A DNA stretch of 64,000 nt. Origin: Karalla daura (lineage: Eukaryota > Chordata > Actinopteri > Chaetodontiformes > Leiognathidae). The notes under the pieces were generated by a model. That model was not told where the DNA came from and did no database searches. It worked only from the letters and a program-made list of their open reading frames with translations. The number at the start of each line of letters is the position of its first letter. Positions within the stretch are counted from its first letter, which is position 1. The stretch spans positions 2,171,001 through 2,235,000 of the forward strand of contig CM055188.1 in assembly GCA_029224185.1 (NCBI GenBank). Direction: 5' to 3'. Both the position numbers and the translations under genes were made by a program. Below, one piece after another: positions 23,587 to 37,056 of this stretch.

Positions 23587-25948
23587 TTATTAGTGTGAAT
23601 GCTGAGGCATTCACACTATTGTTATCCTGTTCTTTATTATTATTATTATTATTATTATTATTCTTATTCCTCGTTTTTTGTCCATTCATATCTTCAGCCT
23701 ACCTTCACCGATTTCAACCATTCAAACTTTCAAATGTTCAGCTCATTCACCACATTTATGCTTTCTTTCAACTTTTTTCAACCTTTTATACTTTTTAAAA
23801 TATTCAACTTTTTGTAAAAAATTTTTCCCATTGAAATGAATTGAAACCCTCTTCAACCCCCCTTAAACTACTTCAGCTACAAAAATTTTCAGCGCCCACA
23901 TACTTTCAGCTACACACTCCATTCAAACTTTAAACTATTCACAAGACTTTCAGCTATTCCCGAATGTCTTTTCACTTTCAAATGTTTTATACTTTTTTCA
24001 CAATCACAGTTTGAATCTTCATCTTTTTTCACCCCTCTTCCGATTTTACAATGGGTGTGTATTGCGCGGAATGTTCAGAGCTAGAGTGGGTGATGTCATC
24101 GCTAGAGTGGAGGACGGCTGAAAAATCAGCTCTGGTTTTTGTCTTTTCACGCTGCTCCCAGCCAAACCGAACGCAGCGGGCAAATTCTTTTTTCCACTTT
24201 TGTAGGAAAACTTGTGCTGTCTCGTACGATGCCCGCCAAAAACCTGTGCGCCTTACGAAATTTAAACGGCGGGCCTCAGAGCCACCCCAACGCAGCCTCC
24301 TCTCTCCATAAGCCATAATGCATTTTTGGTCTCCCTCGATCCAACTTGAACTTTACACTTCTACTCGCGACCATGGCTTCAATATTCATGGTAGAGACAC
24401 CAAATCGCACACGGACGTTCCCCAGACTCTCCCCTGCGTGGCGGTGTTCTTATATTTAAGATAGGACCAAGTGTTGTCTCCCTACAGCCGATTGTTTAGC
24501 GCTCACGCACTTTTGGTGTTTCCCATAAGAATGAATGGGAAAAACTAAAATCAAATCACACCCTCAAACAAATATCAGCTACGTCGCCATTCTTTGTCGT
24601 AGAAACTTCATTTCAGCTTCAAAAATTGCAGAAACTTGTGGTCTGTGTGTGTTGAAAATCGTGTGTTGATAGGTTGTGTAGTTTCTCCACAGCGCCCTCT
24701 CAAAGTAGCTGTGGTCACACAGGCATGACTGCCTGCTCACTGACACAGAGCCAAGTGCTGCGACAGGCCCTGACACCTTGCAGCACACACACACACATAA
24801 CATTTTCAACATGAATTAAGCAATGTTTAGATTGAAATTCAACTCTCTTCAGCCTTTTCAACTATCGGTGACTATTTAAACAGTCTTTAAACTTTAATTC
24901 AACTATCTTAGACCTTTTCAAATTCATTCAACTCTCCAACAATGTTTCTGCTTTATTTCATCCATGTTCTGCCTTTTCAACTATTCACTGAATTTCAACA
25001 ATATTTAGACTGTACTTCAAATACTTTCAGCATTTTCAGCCATCTTTAAGCTTTCATTCAGCTATTCTCCAGCCCTTTCAACTATAAAGCATTTTCAGCC
25101 ATCTTTCAGCTTTCATTCAGCTATTCTTCAGCCCTTTCAACATTTTCAGCCATTTTTAAGCTTTCATTCAGCTATTCTTCAGCCCTTTCAACTACTTTAA
25201 GCCTTTTCAGCCATTTTAAGCTTTCATTTTCAGCCATCTTTTCGCTTTCAATCAGCCATTCTTCAGCCGTTTCAACTAGTAAGGATTTTCAGCCATCTAT
25301 AAGCTTTCATTCAGCTATTCTTCAGCCTTTTCAATGATTAAGCATTGTCAGCCATCTTTATGCTTTCATCCAGCTATTCTCCAGCCCTTTCAACTATTAA
25401 GCATTTTCAGCCATCTTTCAGCTTTCATTCAGCTATTCTTCAGCCCTTTCAACTACTTTAAGCCTTTTCAGCCATCTTTAAGCTTTCATTCAGCTATCCT
25501 CCAGCCCTTTCAACTACTTTAAGCCTTATCAGCCAACTTGAAGCTTTCATTTTCAGCCATCTTTACGCTTTCAATCAGCCATTCTTTAGCCGTTTCAACT
25601 AGTAAGCATTTTCAGCCATCTTTAAGCTTTCATTCAGCTATTCTTCAGCCCTTTCAACTACTTTAATCCTTTTCAGCCATCTTTCAGCTTTCATTCAGCT
25701 ATCCTTCAGCCCTTTAACTATTAAGCACTTTCAGCCATCTTTAAGCTTTCATTCAGCTATTCTTCAGGCCTTTCAACATTTTCAGCCATCTTTAAGCTTT
25801 CATTCAGCTATTCTTCAGCCCTTTCAACATTTTCAGCCATCTTTAAGCTTTCACTCAGCTATTCTTCAGCCATTTTCAACAATTCTTTCAATTGCATTCA
25901 GCACTCAGCATTCACACGCATTTTCTTCAGGAAATGCAAATTTTCTAG
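23587..25948 (+). repeat. Satellite unit 10
   Basis: Palindrome 23,592-23,617, TTA run, type-B head. Partner of unit 5. CTAG 25,945-25,948. Confidence 0.87.
23592..23617. repeat. 26-bp palindrome, unit 10
   Basis: Perfect 11-bp arms around TGAG. Confidence 0.9.
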
Positions 25949-28189
25949 TTATTATTATTATTGTTATTCCTCGTTTTTTGTCCATTCATATCTTCAGCCT
26001 ACCTTCACCGATTTCAACCATTCAAACTTTCAAATGTTCAGCTCATTCACCACATTTATGCTTTCTTTCAACTTTTTTCAACCTTTTATACTTTTTAAAA
26101 TATTCAACTTTTTGTAAAAAATTTTTCCCATTGAAATGAATTGAAACCCTCTTCAACCCCCCTTAAACTACTTCAGCTACAAAAATTTTCAGCGCCCACA
26201 TACTTTCAGCTACACACTCCATTCAAACTTTAAACTATTCACAAGACTTTCAGCTATTCCCGAATGTCTTTTCACTTTCAAATGTTTTATACTTTTTTCA
26301 CAATCACAGTTTGAATCTTCATCTTTTTTCACCCCTCTTCCGATTTTACAATGGGTGTGTATTGCGCGGAATGTTCAGAGCTAGAGTGGGTGATGTCATC
26401 GCTAGAGTGGAGGACGGCTGAAAAATCAGCTCTGGTTTTTGTCTTTTCACGCTGCTCCCAGCCAAACCGAACGCAGCGGGCAAATTCTTTTTTCCACTTT
26501 TGTAGGAAAACTTGTGCTGTCTCGTACGATGCCCGCCAAAAACCTGTGCGCCTTACGAAATTTAAACGGCGGGCCTCAGAGCCACCCCAACGCAGCCTCC
26601 TCTCTCCATAAGCCATAATGCATTTTTCGTCTCCCTCGATCCAACTTGAACTTTACACTTCTACTCGCGACCATGGCTTCAATATTCATGGTAGAGACAC
26701 CAAATGGCACACGGACGTTCCCCAGACTCTCCCCTGCGTGGCGGTGTTCTTATATTTAAGATAGGACCAAGTGTTGTCTCCCTACAGCCGATTGTTTAGC
26801 GCTCACGCACTTTTGGTGTTTCCCATAAGAATGAATGGGAAAAACTAAAATCAAATCACACCCTCAAACAAATATCAGCTACGTCGCCATTCTTTGTCGT
26901 AGAAACTTCATTTCAGCTTCAAAAATTGCAGAAACTTGTGGTCTGTGTGTGTTGAAAATCGTGTGTTGATAGGTTGTGTAGTTTCTCCACAGCGCCCTCT
27001 CAAAGTAGCTGTGGTCACACAGGCATGACTGCCTGCTCACTGACACAGAGCCAAGTGCTGCGACAGGCCCTGACACCTTGCAGCACACACACACACATAA
27101 CTTTTTCAACATGAATTAAGCAATGTTTAGATTGAAATTCAACTCTCTTCAGCCTTTTCAACTATCGGTGACTATTTAAACAGTCTTTAAACTTTAATTC
27201 AACTATCTTAAACCTTTTCAAATTCATTCAACTCTCCAACAATGTTTCTGCTTTATTTCATCCATGTTCTGCCTTTTCAACTATTCATTGCATTTCAACA
27301 ATATTTAGACTTTACTTCAAATACTTTCAGCATTTTCAGCCATCTTTAAGCTTTCATTCAGCTATTCTCCAGGCCTTTCAACATTTTCAGCCATTTTTAA
27401 GCTTTCATTCAGCTATTCTTCAGCCCTTTCAACTACTTTAAGCCTTTTCAGCCATTTTAAGCTTTCATTTTCAGCCATCTTTTCGCTTTCAATCAGCCAT
27501 TCTTCAGCCGTTTCAACTAGTAAGGATTTTCAGCCATCTATAAGCTTTCATTCAGCTATTCTTCAGCCTTTTCAATGATTAAGCATTGTCAGCCATCTTT
27601 ATGCTTTCATCCAGCTATTCTCCAGCCCTTTCAACTATTAAGCATTTTCAGCCATCTTTCAGCTTTCATTCAGCTATTCTTCAGCCCTTTCAACTACTTT
27701 AAGCCTTTTCAGCCATCTTTAAGCTTTCATTCAGCTATCCTCCAGCCCTTTCAACTACTTTAAGCCTTATCAGCCAACTTGAAGCTTTCATTTTCAGCCA
27801 TCTTTACGCTTTCAATCAGCCATTCTTTAGCCGTTTCAACTAGTAAGCATTTTCAGCCATCTTTAAGCTTTCATTCAGCTATTCTTCAGCCCTTTCAACT
27901 ACTTTAATCCTTTTCAGCCATCTTTCAGCTTTCATTCAGCTATCCTTCAGCCCTTTAACTATTAAGCACTTTCAGCCATCTTTAAGCTTTCATTCAGCTA
28001 TTCTTCAGGCCTTTCAACATTTTCAGCCATCTTTAAGCTTTCATTCAGCTATTCTTCAGCCCTTTCAACATTTTCAGCCATCTTTAAGCTTTCACTCAGC
28101 TATTCTTCAGCCATTTTCAACAATTCTTTCAATTGCATTCAGCACTCAGCATTCACACGCATTTTCTTCAGGAAATGCAAATTTTCTAG
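25949..28189 (+). repeat. Satellite unit 11
   Basis: 2,241 bp. Same diagnostic CAAATGGCACACGG and CTTTTTCAACATG as units 6 and 14. First unit of the 6,701-bp higher-order repeat. Confidence 0.88.
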
Positions 28190-28238
28190 TTATTATTAGT
28201 GTGAATGCTGAGGCATTCACACTATTGTTATCCTGTTC

Positions 28239-28275
<37 letters not shown>

Positions 28276-30355
28276 TTATTCCTCGTTTTTTGTCCATTCA
28301 TATCTTCAGCCTACCTTCACCGATTTCAACCATTCAAACTTTCAAATGTTCAGCTCATTCACCACATTTATGCTTTCTTTCAACTTTTTTCAACCTTTTA
28401 TACTTTTTAAAATATTCAACTTTTTGTAAAAAAATTTTCCCATTGAAATGAATTGAAACCCTCTTCAACCCCCCTTAAACTACTTCAGCTACAAAAATTT
28501 TCAGCGCCCACATACTTTCAGCTACACACTCCATTCAAACTTTAAACTATTCACAAGACTTTCAGCTATTCCCGAATGTCTTTTCACTTTCAAATGTTTT
28601 ATACTTTTTTCACAATCACAGTTTGAATCTTCATCTTTTTTCACCCCTCTTCCGATTTTACAATGGGTGTGTATTGCGCGGAATGTTCAGAGCTAGAGTG
28701 GGTGATGTCATCGCTAGAGTGGAGGACGGCTGAAAAATCAGCTCTGGTTTTTGTCTTTTCACGCTGCTCCCAGCCAAACCGAACGCAGCGGGCAAATTCT
28801 TTTATCCACTTTTGTAGGAAAACTTGTGCTGTCTCGTACGATGCCCGCCAAAAACCTGTGCGCCTTACGAAATTTAAACGGCGGGCCTCAGAGCCACCCC
28901 AACGCAGCCTCCTCTCTCCATAAGCCATAATGCATTTTTCGTCTCCCTCGATCCAACTTGAACTTTACACTTCTACTCGCGACCATGGCTTCTATATTCA
29001 TGGTAGAGACACCAAATCGCACACGGACGTTCCCCAGACTCTCCCCTGCGTGGCGGTGTTCTTATATTTAAGATAGGACCAAGTGTTGTCTCCCTACAGC
29101 CGATTGTTTAGCGCTCACGCACTTTTGGTGTTTCCCATAAGAATGAATGGGAAAAACTAAAATCAAATCACACCCTCAAACAAATATCAGCTACGTCGCC
29201 ATTCTTTGTCGTAGAAACTTCATTTCAGCTTCAAAAATTGCAGAAACTTGTGGTCTGTGTGTGTTGAAAATCGTGTGTTGATAGGTTGTGTAGTTTCTCC
29301 ACAGCGCCCTCTCAAAGTAGCTGTGGTCACACAGGCATGACTGCCTGCTCACTGACACAGAGCCAAGTGCTGCGACAGGCCCTGACACCTTGCAGCACAC
29401 ACACACACATAACATTTTCAACATGAATTAAGCAATGTTTAGATTGAAATTCAACTCTCTTCAGCCTTTTCAACTATCGGTGACTATTTAAACAGTCTTT
29501 AAACTTTAATTCAACTATCTTAAACCTTTTCAAATTCATTCAACTCTCCAACAATGTTTCTGCTTTATTTCATCCATGTTCTGCCTTTTCAACTATTCAT
29601 TGCATTTCAACAATATTTAGACTTTACTTCAAATACTTTCAGCATTTTCAGCCATCTTTAAGCTTTCATTCAGCTATTCTCCAGCCCTTTCAACTATAAA
29701 GCATTTTCAGCCATCTTTCAGCTTTCATTCAGCTATTCTTCAGCCCTTTCAACATTTTCAGCCAATTTTAAGCTTTCATTCAGCTATTCTTCAGCCCTTT
29801 CAACTACTTTAAGCCTTTTCAGCCATTTTAAGCTTTCATTTTCAGCCATCTTTTCGCTTTCAATCAGCCATTCTTCAGCTGTTTCAACTAGTAAGGATTT
29901 TCAGCCATCTATAAGCTTTCATTCAGCTATTCTTCAGCCTTTTCAATGATTAAGCATTGTCAGCCATCTTTATGCTTTCATCCAGCTATTCTCCAGCCCT
30001 TTCAACTATTAAGCATTTTCAGCCATCTTTCAGCTTTCATTCAGCTATTCTTCAGCCCTTTCAACTACTTTAATCCTTTTCAGCCATCTTTCAGCTTTCA
30101 TTCAGCTATCCTTCAGCCCTTTAACTATTAAGCACTTTCAGCCATCTTTAAGCTTTCATTCAGCTATTCTTCAGGCCTTTCAACATTTTCGGCCATCTTT
30201 AAGCTTTCATTCAGCTATTCTTCAGCCCTTTCAACATTTTCAGCCATCTTTAAGCTTTCACTCAGCTATTCTTCAGCCATTTTCAACAATTCTTTCAATT
30301 GCATTCAGCACTCAGCATTCACACGCATTTTCTTCAGGAAATGCAAATTTTCTAG
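28190..30355 (+). repeat. Satellite unit 12
   Basis: Palindrome 28,198-28,223. 2,166 bp. Diagnostic TTTTATCCAC (about 28,801), GGCTTCTATATTC (about 28,986) and TTTTCGGCCATC (about 30,186), all shared only with unit 15. Confidence 0.88.
28198..28223. repeat. 26-bp palindrome, unit 12
   Basis: Perfect 11-bp arms around TGAG. Confidence 0.9.
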
Positions 30356-32649
30356 TTATTATTGTTATTCCTCGTTTTTTGTCCATTCATATCTTCAGCC
30401 TACCTTCACCGATTTCAACCATTCAAACTTTCAAATGTTCAGCTCATTCACCACATTTATGCTTTCTTTCAACTTTTTTCAACCTTTTATACTTTTTAAA
30501 ATATTCAACTTTTTGTAAAAAATTTTTCCCATTGAAATGAATTGAAACCCTCTTCAACCCCCCTTAAACTACTTCAGCTACAAAAATTTTCAGCGCCCAC
30601 ATACTTTCAGCTACACACTCCATTCAAACTTTAAACTATTCACAAGACTTTCAGCTATTCCCGAATGTCTTTTCACTTTCAAATGTTTTATACTTTTTTC
30701 ACAATCACAGTTTGAATCTTCATCTTTTTTCACCCCTCTTCCGATTTTACAATGGGTGTGTATTGCGCGGAATGTTCAGAGCTAGAGTGGGTGATGTCAT
30801 CGCTAGAGTGGAGGACGGCTGAAAAATCAGCTCTGGTTTTTGTCTTTTCACGCTGCTCCCAGCCAAACCGAACGCAGCGGGCAAATTCTTTTTTCCACTT
30901 TTGTAGGAAAACTTGTGCTGTCTCGTACGATGCCCGCCAAAAACCTGTGCGCCTTACGAAATTTAAACGGCGGGCCTCAGAGCCACCCCAACGCAGCCTC
31001 CTCTCTCCATAAGCCATAATGCATTTTTGGTCTCCCTCGATCCAACTTGAACTTTACACTTCTACTCGCGACCATGGCTTCAATATTCATGGTAGAGACA
31101 CCAAATCGCACACGGACGTTCCCCAGACTCTCCCCTGCGTGGCGGTGTTCTTATATTTAAGATAGGACCAAGTGTTGTCTCCCTACAGCCGATTGTTTAG
31201 CGCTCACGCACTTTTGGTGTTTCCCATAAGAATGAATGGGAAAAACTAAAATCAAATCACACCCTCAAACAAATATCAGCTACGTCGCCATTCTTTGTCG
31301 TAGAAACTTCATTTCAGCTTCAAAAATTGCAGAAACTTGTGGTCTGTGTGTGTTGAAAATCGTGTGTTGATAGGTTGTGTAGTTTCTCCACAGCGCCCTC
31401 TCAAAGTAGCTGTGGTCACACAGGCATGACTGCCTGCTCACTGACACAGAGCCAAGTGCTGCGACAGGCCCTGACACCTTGCAGCACACACACACACATA
31501 ACATTTTCAACATGAATTAAGCAATGTTTAGATTGAAATTCAACTCTCTTCAGCCTTTTCAACTATCGGTGACTATTTAAACAGTCTTTAAACTTTAATT
31601 CAACTATCTTAGACCTTTTCAAATTCATTCAACTCTCCAACAATGTTTCTGCTTTATTTCATCCATGTTCTGCCTTTTCAACTATTCACTGAATTTCAAC
31701 AATATTTAGACTGTACTTCAAATACTTTCAGCATTTTCAGCCATCTTTAAGCTTTCATTCAGCTATTCTCCAGCCCTTTCAACTATAAAGCATTTTCAGC
31801 CATCTTTCAGCTTTCATTCAGCTATTCTTCAGCCCTTTCAACATTTTCAGCCATTTTTAAGCTTTCATTCAGCTATTCTTCAGCCCTTTCAACTACTTTA
31901 AGCCTTTTCAGCCATTTTAAGCTTTCATTTTCAGCCATCTTTTCGCTTTCAATCAGCCATTCTTCAGCCGTTTCAACTAGTAAGGATTTTCAGCCATCTA
32001 TAAGCTTTCATTCAGCTATTCTTCAGCCTTTTCAATGATTAAGCATTGTCAGCCATCTTTATGCTTTCATCCAGCTATTCTCCAGCCCTTTCAACTATTA
32101 AGCATTTTCAGCCATCTTTCAGCTTTCATTCAGCTATTCTTCAGCCCTTTCAACTACTTTAAGCCTTTTCAGCCATCTTTAAGCTTTCATTCAGCTATCC
32201 TCCAGCCCTTTCAACTACTTTAAGCCTTATCAGCCAACTTGAAGCTTTCATTTTCAGCCATCTTTACGCTTTCAATCAGCCATTCTTTAGCCGTTTCAAC
32301 TAGTAAGCATTTTCAGCCATCTTTAAGCTTTCATTCAGCTATTCTTCAGCCCTTTCAACTACTTTAATCCTTTTCAGCCATCTTTCAGCTTTCATTCAGC
32401 TATCCTTCAGCCCTTTAACTATTAAGCACTTTCAGCCATCTTTAAGCTTTCATTCAGCTATTCTTCAGGCCTTTCAACATTTTCAGCCATCTTTAAGCTT
32501 TCATTCAGCTATTCTTCAGCCCTTTCAACATTTTCAGCCATCTTTAAGCTTTCACTCAGCTATTCTTCAGCCATTTTCAACAATTCTTTCAATTGCATTC
32601 AGCACTCAGCATTCACACGCATTTTCTTCAGGAAATGCAAATTTTCTAG
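30356..32649 (+). repeat. Satellite unit 13
   Basis: Very short TTA run, type-B head. 2,294 bp. Closest to unit 10 apart from the missing palindrome and shorter TTA run. Third unit of the 6,701-bp repeat. Confidence 0.87.
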
Positions 32650-34890
32650 TTATTATTATTATTGTTATTCCTCGTTTTTTGTCCATTCATATCTTCAGCC
32701 TACCTTCACCGATTTCAACCATTCAAACTTTCAAATGTTCAGCTCATTCACCACATTTATGCTTTCTTTCAACTTTTTTCAACCTTTTATACTTTTTAAA
32801 ATATTCAACTTTTTGTAAAAAATTTTTCCCATTGAAATGAATTGAAACCCTCTTCAACCCCCCTTAAACTACTTCAGCTACAAAAATTTTCAGCGCCCAC
32901 ATACTTTCAGCTACACACTCCATTCAAACTTTAAACTATTCACAAGACTTTCAGCTATTCCCGAATGTCTTTTCACTTTCAAATGTTTTATACTTTTTTC
33001 ACAATCACAGTTTGAATCTTCATCTTTTTTCACCCCTCTTCCGATTTTACAATGGGTGTGTATTGCGCGGAATGTTCAGAGCTAGAGTGGGTGATGTCAT
33101 CGCTAGAGTGGAGGACGGCTGAAAAATCAGCTCTGGTTTTTGTCTTTTCACGCTGCTCCCAGCCAAACCGAACGCAGCGGGCAAATTCTTTTTTCCACTT
33201 TTGTAGGAAAACTTGTGCTGTCTCGTACGATGCCCGCCAAAAACCTGTGCGCCTTACGAAATTTAAACGGCGGGCCTCAGAGCCACCCCAACGCAGCCTC
33301 CTCTCTCCATAAGCCATAATGCATTTTTCGTCTCCCTCGATCCAACTTGAACTTTACACTTCTACTCGCGACCATGGCTTCAATATTCATGGTAGAGACA
33401 CCAAATGGCACACGGACGTTCCCCAGACTCTCCCCTGCGTGGCGGTGTTCTTATATTTAAGATAGGACCAAGTGTTGTCTCCCTACAGCCGATTGTTTAG
33501 CGCTCACGCACTTTTGGTGTTTCCCATAAGAATGAATGGGAAAAACTAAAATCAAATCACACCCTCAAACAAATATCAGCTACGTCGCCATTCTTTGTCG
33601 TAGAAACTTCATTTCAGCTTCAAAAATTGCAGAAACTTGTGGTCTGTGTGTGTTGAAAATCGTGTGTTGATAGGTTGTGTAGTTTCTCCACAGCGCCCTC
33701 TCAAAGTAGCTGTGGTCACACAGGCATGACTGCCTGCTCACTGACACAGAGCCAAGTGCTGCGACAGGCCCTGACACCTTGCAGCACACACACACACATA
33801 ACTTTTTCAACATGAATTAAGCAATGTTTAGATTGAAATTCAACTCTCTTCAGCCTTTTCAACTATCGGTGACTATTTAAACAGTCTTTAAACTTTAATT
33901 CAACTATCTTAAACCTTTTCAAATTCATTCAACTCTCCAACAATGTTTCTGCTTTATTTCATCCATGTTCTGCCTTTTCAACTATTCATTGCATTTCAAC
34001 AATATTTAGACTTTACTTCAAATACTTTCAGCATTTTCAGCCATCTTTAAGCTTTCATTCAGCTATTCTCCAGGCCTTTCAACATTTTCAGCCATTTTTA
34101 AGCTTTCATTCAGCTATTCTTCAGCCCTTTCAACTACTTTAAGCCTTTTCAGCCATTTTAAGCTTTCATTTTCAGCCATCTTTTCGCTTTCAATCAGCCA
34201 TTCTTCAGCCGTTTCAACTAGTAAGGATTTTCAGCCATCTATAAGCTTTCATTCAGCTATTCTTCAGCCTTTTCAATGATTAAGCATTGTCAGCCATCTT
34301 TATGCTTTCATCCAGCTATTCTCCAGCCCTTTCAACTATTAAGCATTTTCAGCCATCTTTCAGCTTTCATTCAGCTATTCTTCAGCCCTTTCAACTACTT
34401 TAAGCCTTTTCAGCCATCTTTAAGCTTTCATTCAGCTATCCTCCAGCCCTTTCAACTACTTTAAGCCTTATCAGCCAACTTGAAGCTTTCATTTTCAGCC
34501 ATCTTTACGCTTTCAATCAGCCATTCTTTAGCCGTTTCAACTAGTAAGCATTTTCAGCCATCTTTAAGCTTTCATTCAGCTATTCTTCAGCCCTTTCAAC
34601 TACTTTAATCCTTTTCAGCCATCTTTCAGCTTTCATTCAGCTATCCTTCAGCCCTTTAACTATTAAGCACTTTCAGCCATCTTTAAGCTTTCATTCAGCT
34701 ATTCTTCAGGCCTTTCAACATTTTCAGCCATCTTTAAGCTTTCATTCAGCTATTCTTCAGCCCTTTCAACATTTTCAGCCATCTTTAAGCTTTCACTCAG
34801 CTATTCTTCAGCCATTTTCAACAATTCTTTCAATTGCATTCAGCACTCAGCATTCACACGCATTTTCTTCAGGAAATGCAAATTTTCTAG
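32650..34890 (+). repeat. Satellite unit 14
   Basis: 2,241 bp, copy of unit 11 at a distance of 6,701 bp. Confidence 0.88.
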
Positions 34891-34939
34891 TTATTATTAG
34901 TGTGAATGCTGAGGCATTCACACTATTGTTATCCTGTTC

Positions 34940-34976
<37 letters not shown>

Positions 34977-37056
34977 TTATTCCTCGTTTTTTGTCCATTC
35001 ATATCTTCAGCCTACCTTCACCGATTTCAACCATTCAAACTTTCAAATGTTCAGCTCATTCACCACATTTATGCTTTCTTTCAACTTTTTTCAACCTTTT
35101 ATACTTTTTAAAATATTCAACTTTTTGTAAAAAAATTTTCCCATTGAAATGAATTGAAACCCTCTTCAACCCCCCTTAAACTACTTCAGCTACAAAAATT
35201 TTCAGCGCCCACATACTTTCAGCTACACACTCCATTCAAACTTTAAACTATTCACAAGACTTTCAGCTATTCCCGAATGTCTTTTCACTTTCAAATGTTT
35301 TATACTTTTTTCACAATCACAGTTTGAATCTTCATCTTTTTTCACCCCTCTTCCGATTTTACAATGGGTGTGTATTGCGCGGAATGTTCAGAGCTAGAGT
35401 GGGTGATGTCATCGCTAGAGTGGAGGACGGCTGAAAAATCAGCTCTGGTTTTTGTCTTTTCACGCTGCTCCCAGCCAAACCGAACGCAGCGGGCAAATTC
35501 TTTTATCCACTTTTGTAGGAAAACTTGTGCTGTCTCGTACGATGCCCGCCAAAAACCTGTGCGCCTTACGAAATTTAAACGGCGGGCCTCAGAGCCACCC
35601 CAACGCAGCCTCCTCTCTCCATAAGCCATAATGCATTTTTCGTCTCCCTCGATCCAACTTGAACTTTACACTTCTACTCGCGACCATGGCTTCTATATTC
35701 ATGGTAGAGACACCAAATCGCACACGGACGTTCCCCAGACTCTCCCCTGCGTGGCGGTGTTCTTATATTTAAGATAGGACCAAGTGTTGTCTCCCTACAG
35801 CCGATTGTTTAGCGCTCACGCACTTTTGGTGTTTCCCATAAGAATGAATGGGAAAAACTAAAATCAAATCACACCCTCAAACAAATATCAGCTACGTCGC
35901 CATTCTTTGTCGTAGAAACTTCATTTCAGCTTCAAAAATTGCAGAAACTTGTGGTCTGTGTGTGTTGAAAATCGTGTGTTGATAGGTTGTGTAGTTTCTC
36001 CACAGCGCCCTCTCAAAGTAGCTGTGGTCACACAGGCATGACTGCCTGCTCACTGACACAGAGCCAAGTGCTGCGACAGGCCCTGACACCTTGCAGCACA
36101 CACACACACATAACATTTTCAACATGAATTAAGCAATGTTTAGATTGAAATTCAACTCTCTTCAGCCTTTTCAACTATCGGTGACTATTTAAACAGTCTT
36201 TAAACTTTAATTCAACTATCTTAAACCTTTTCAAATTCATTCAACTCTCCAACAATGTTTCTGCTTTATTTCATCCATGTTCTGCCTTTTCAACTATTCA
36301 TTGCATTTCAACAATATTTAGACTTTACTTCAAATACTTTCAGCATTTTCAGCCATCTTTAAGCTTTCATTCAGCTATTCTCCAGCCCTTTCAACTATAA
36401 AGCATTTTCAGCCATCTTTCAGCTTTCATTCAGCTATTCTTCAGCCCTTTCAACATTTTCAGCCAATTTTAAGCTTTCATTCAGCTATTCTTCAGCCCTT
36501 TCAACTACTTTAAGCCTTTTCAGCCATTTTAAGCTTTCATTTTCAGCCATCTTTTCGCTTTCAATCAGCCATTCTTCAGCTGTTTCAACTAGTAAGGATT
36601 TTCAGCCATCTATAAGCTTTCATTCAGCTATTCTTCAGCCTTTTCAATGATTAAGCATTGTCAGCCATCTTTATGCTTTCATCCAGCTATTCTCCAGCCC
36701 TTTCAACTATTAAGCATTTTCAGCCATCTTTCAGCTTTCATTCAGCTATTCTTCAGCCCTTTCAACTACTTTAATCCTTTTCAGCCATCTTTCAGCTTTC
36801 ATTCAGCTATCCTTCAGCCCTTTAACTATTAAGCACTTTCAGCCATCTTTAAGCTTTCATTCAGCTATTCTTCAGGCCTTTCAACATTTTCGGCCATCTT
36901 TAAGCTTTCATTCAGCTATTCTTCAGCCCTTTCAACATTTTCAGCCATCTTTAAGCTTTCACTCAGCTATTCTTCAGCCATTTTCAACAATTCTTTCAAT
37001 TGCATTCAGCACTCAGCATTCACACGCATTTTCTTCAGGAAATGCAAATTTTCTAG
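34891..37056 (+). repeat. Satellite unit 15
   Basis: Palindrome 34,899-34,924. 2,166 bp, copy of unit 12 at a distance of 6,701 bp with the same three private variants. Confidence 0.88.
34899..34924. repeat. 26-bp palindrome, unit 15
   Basis: Perfect 11-bp arms around TGAG. Confidence 0.9.
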
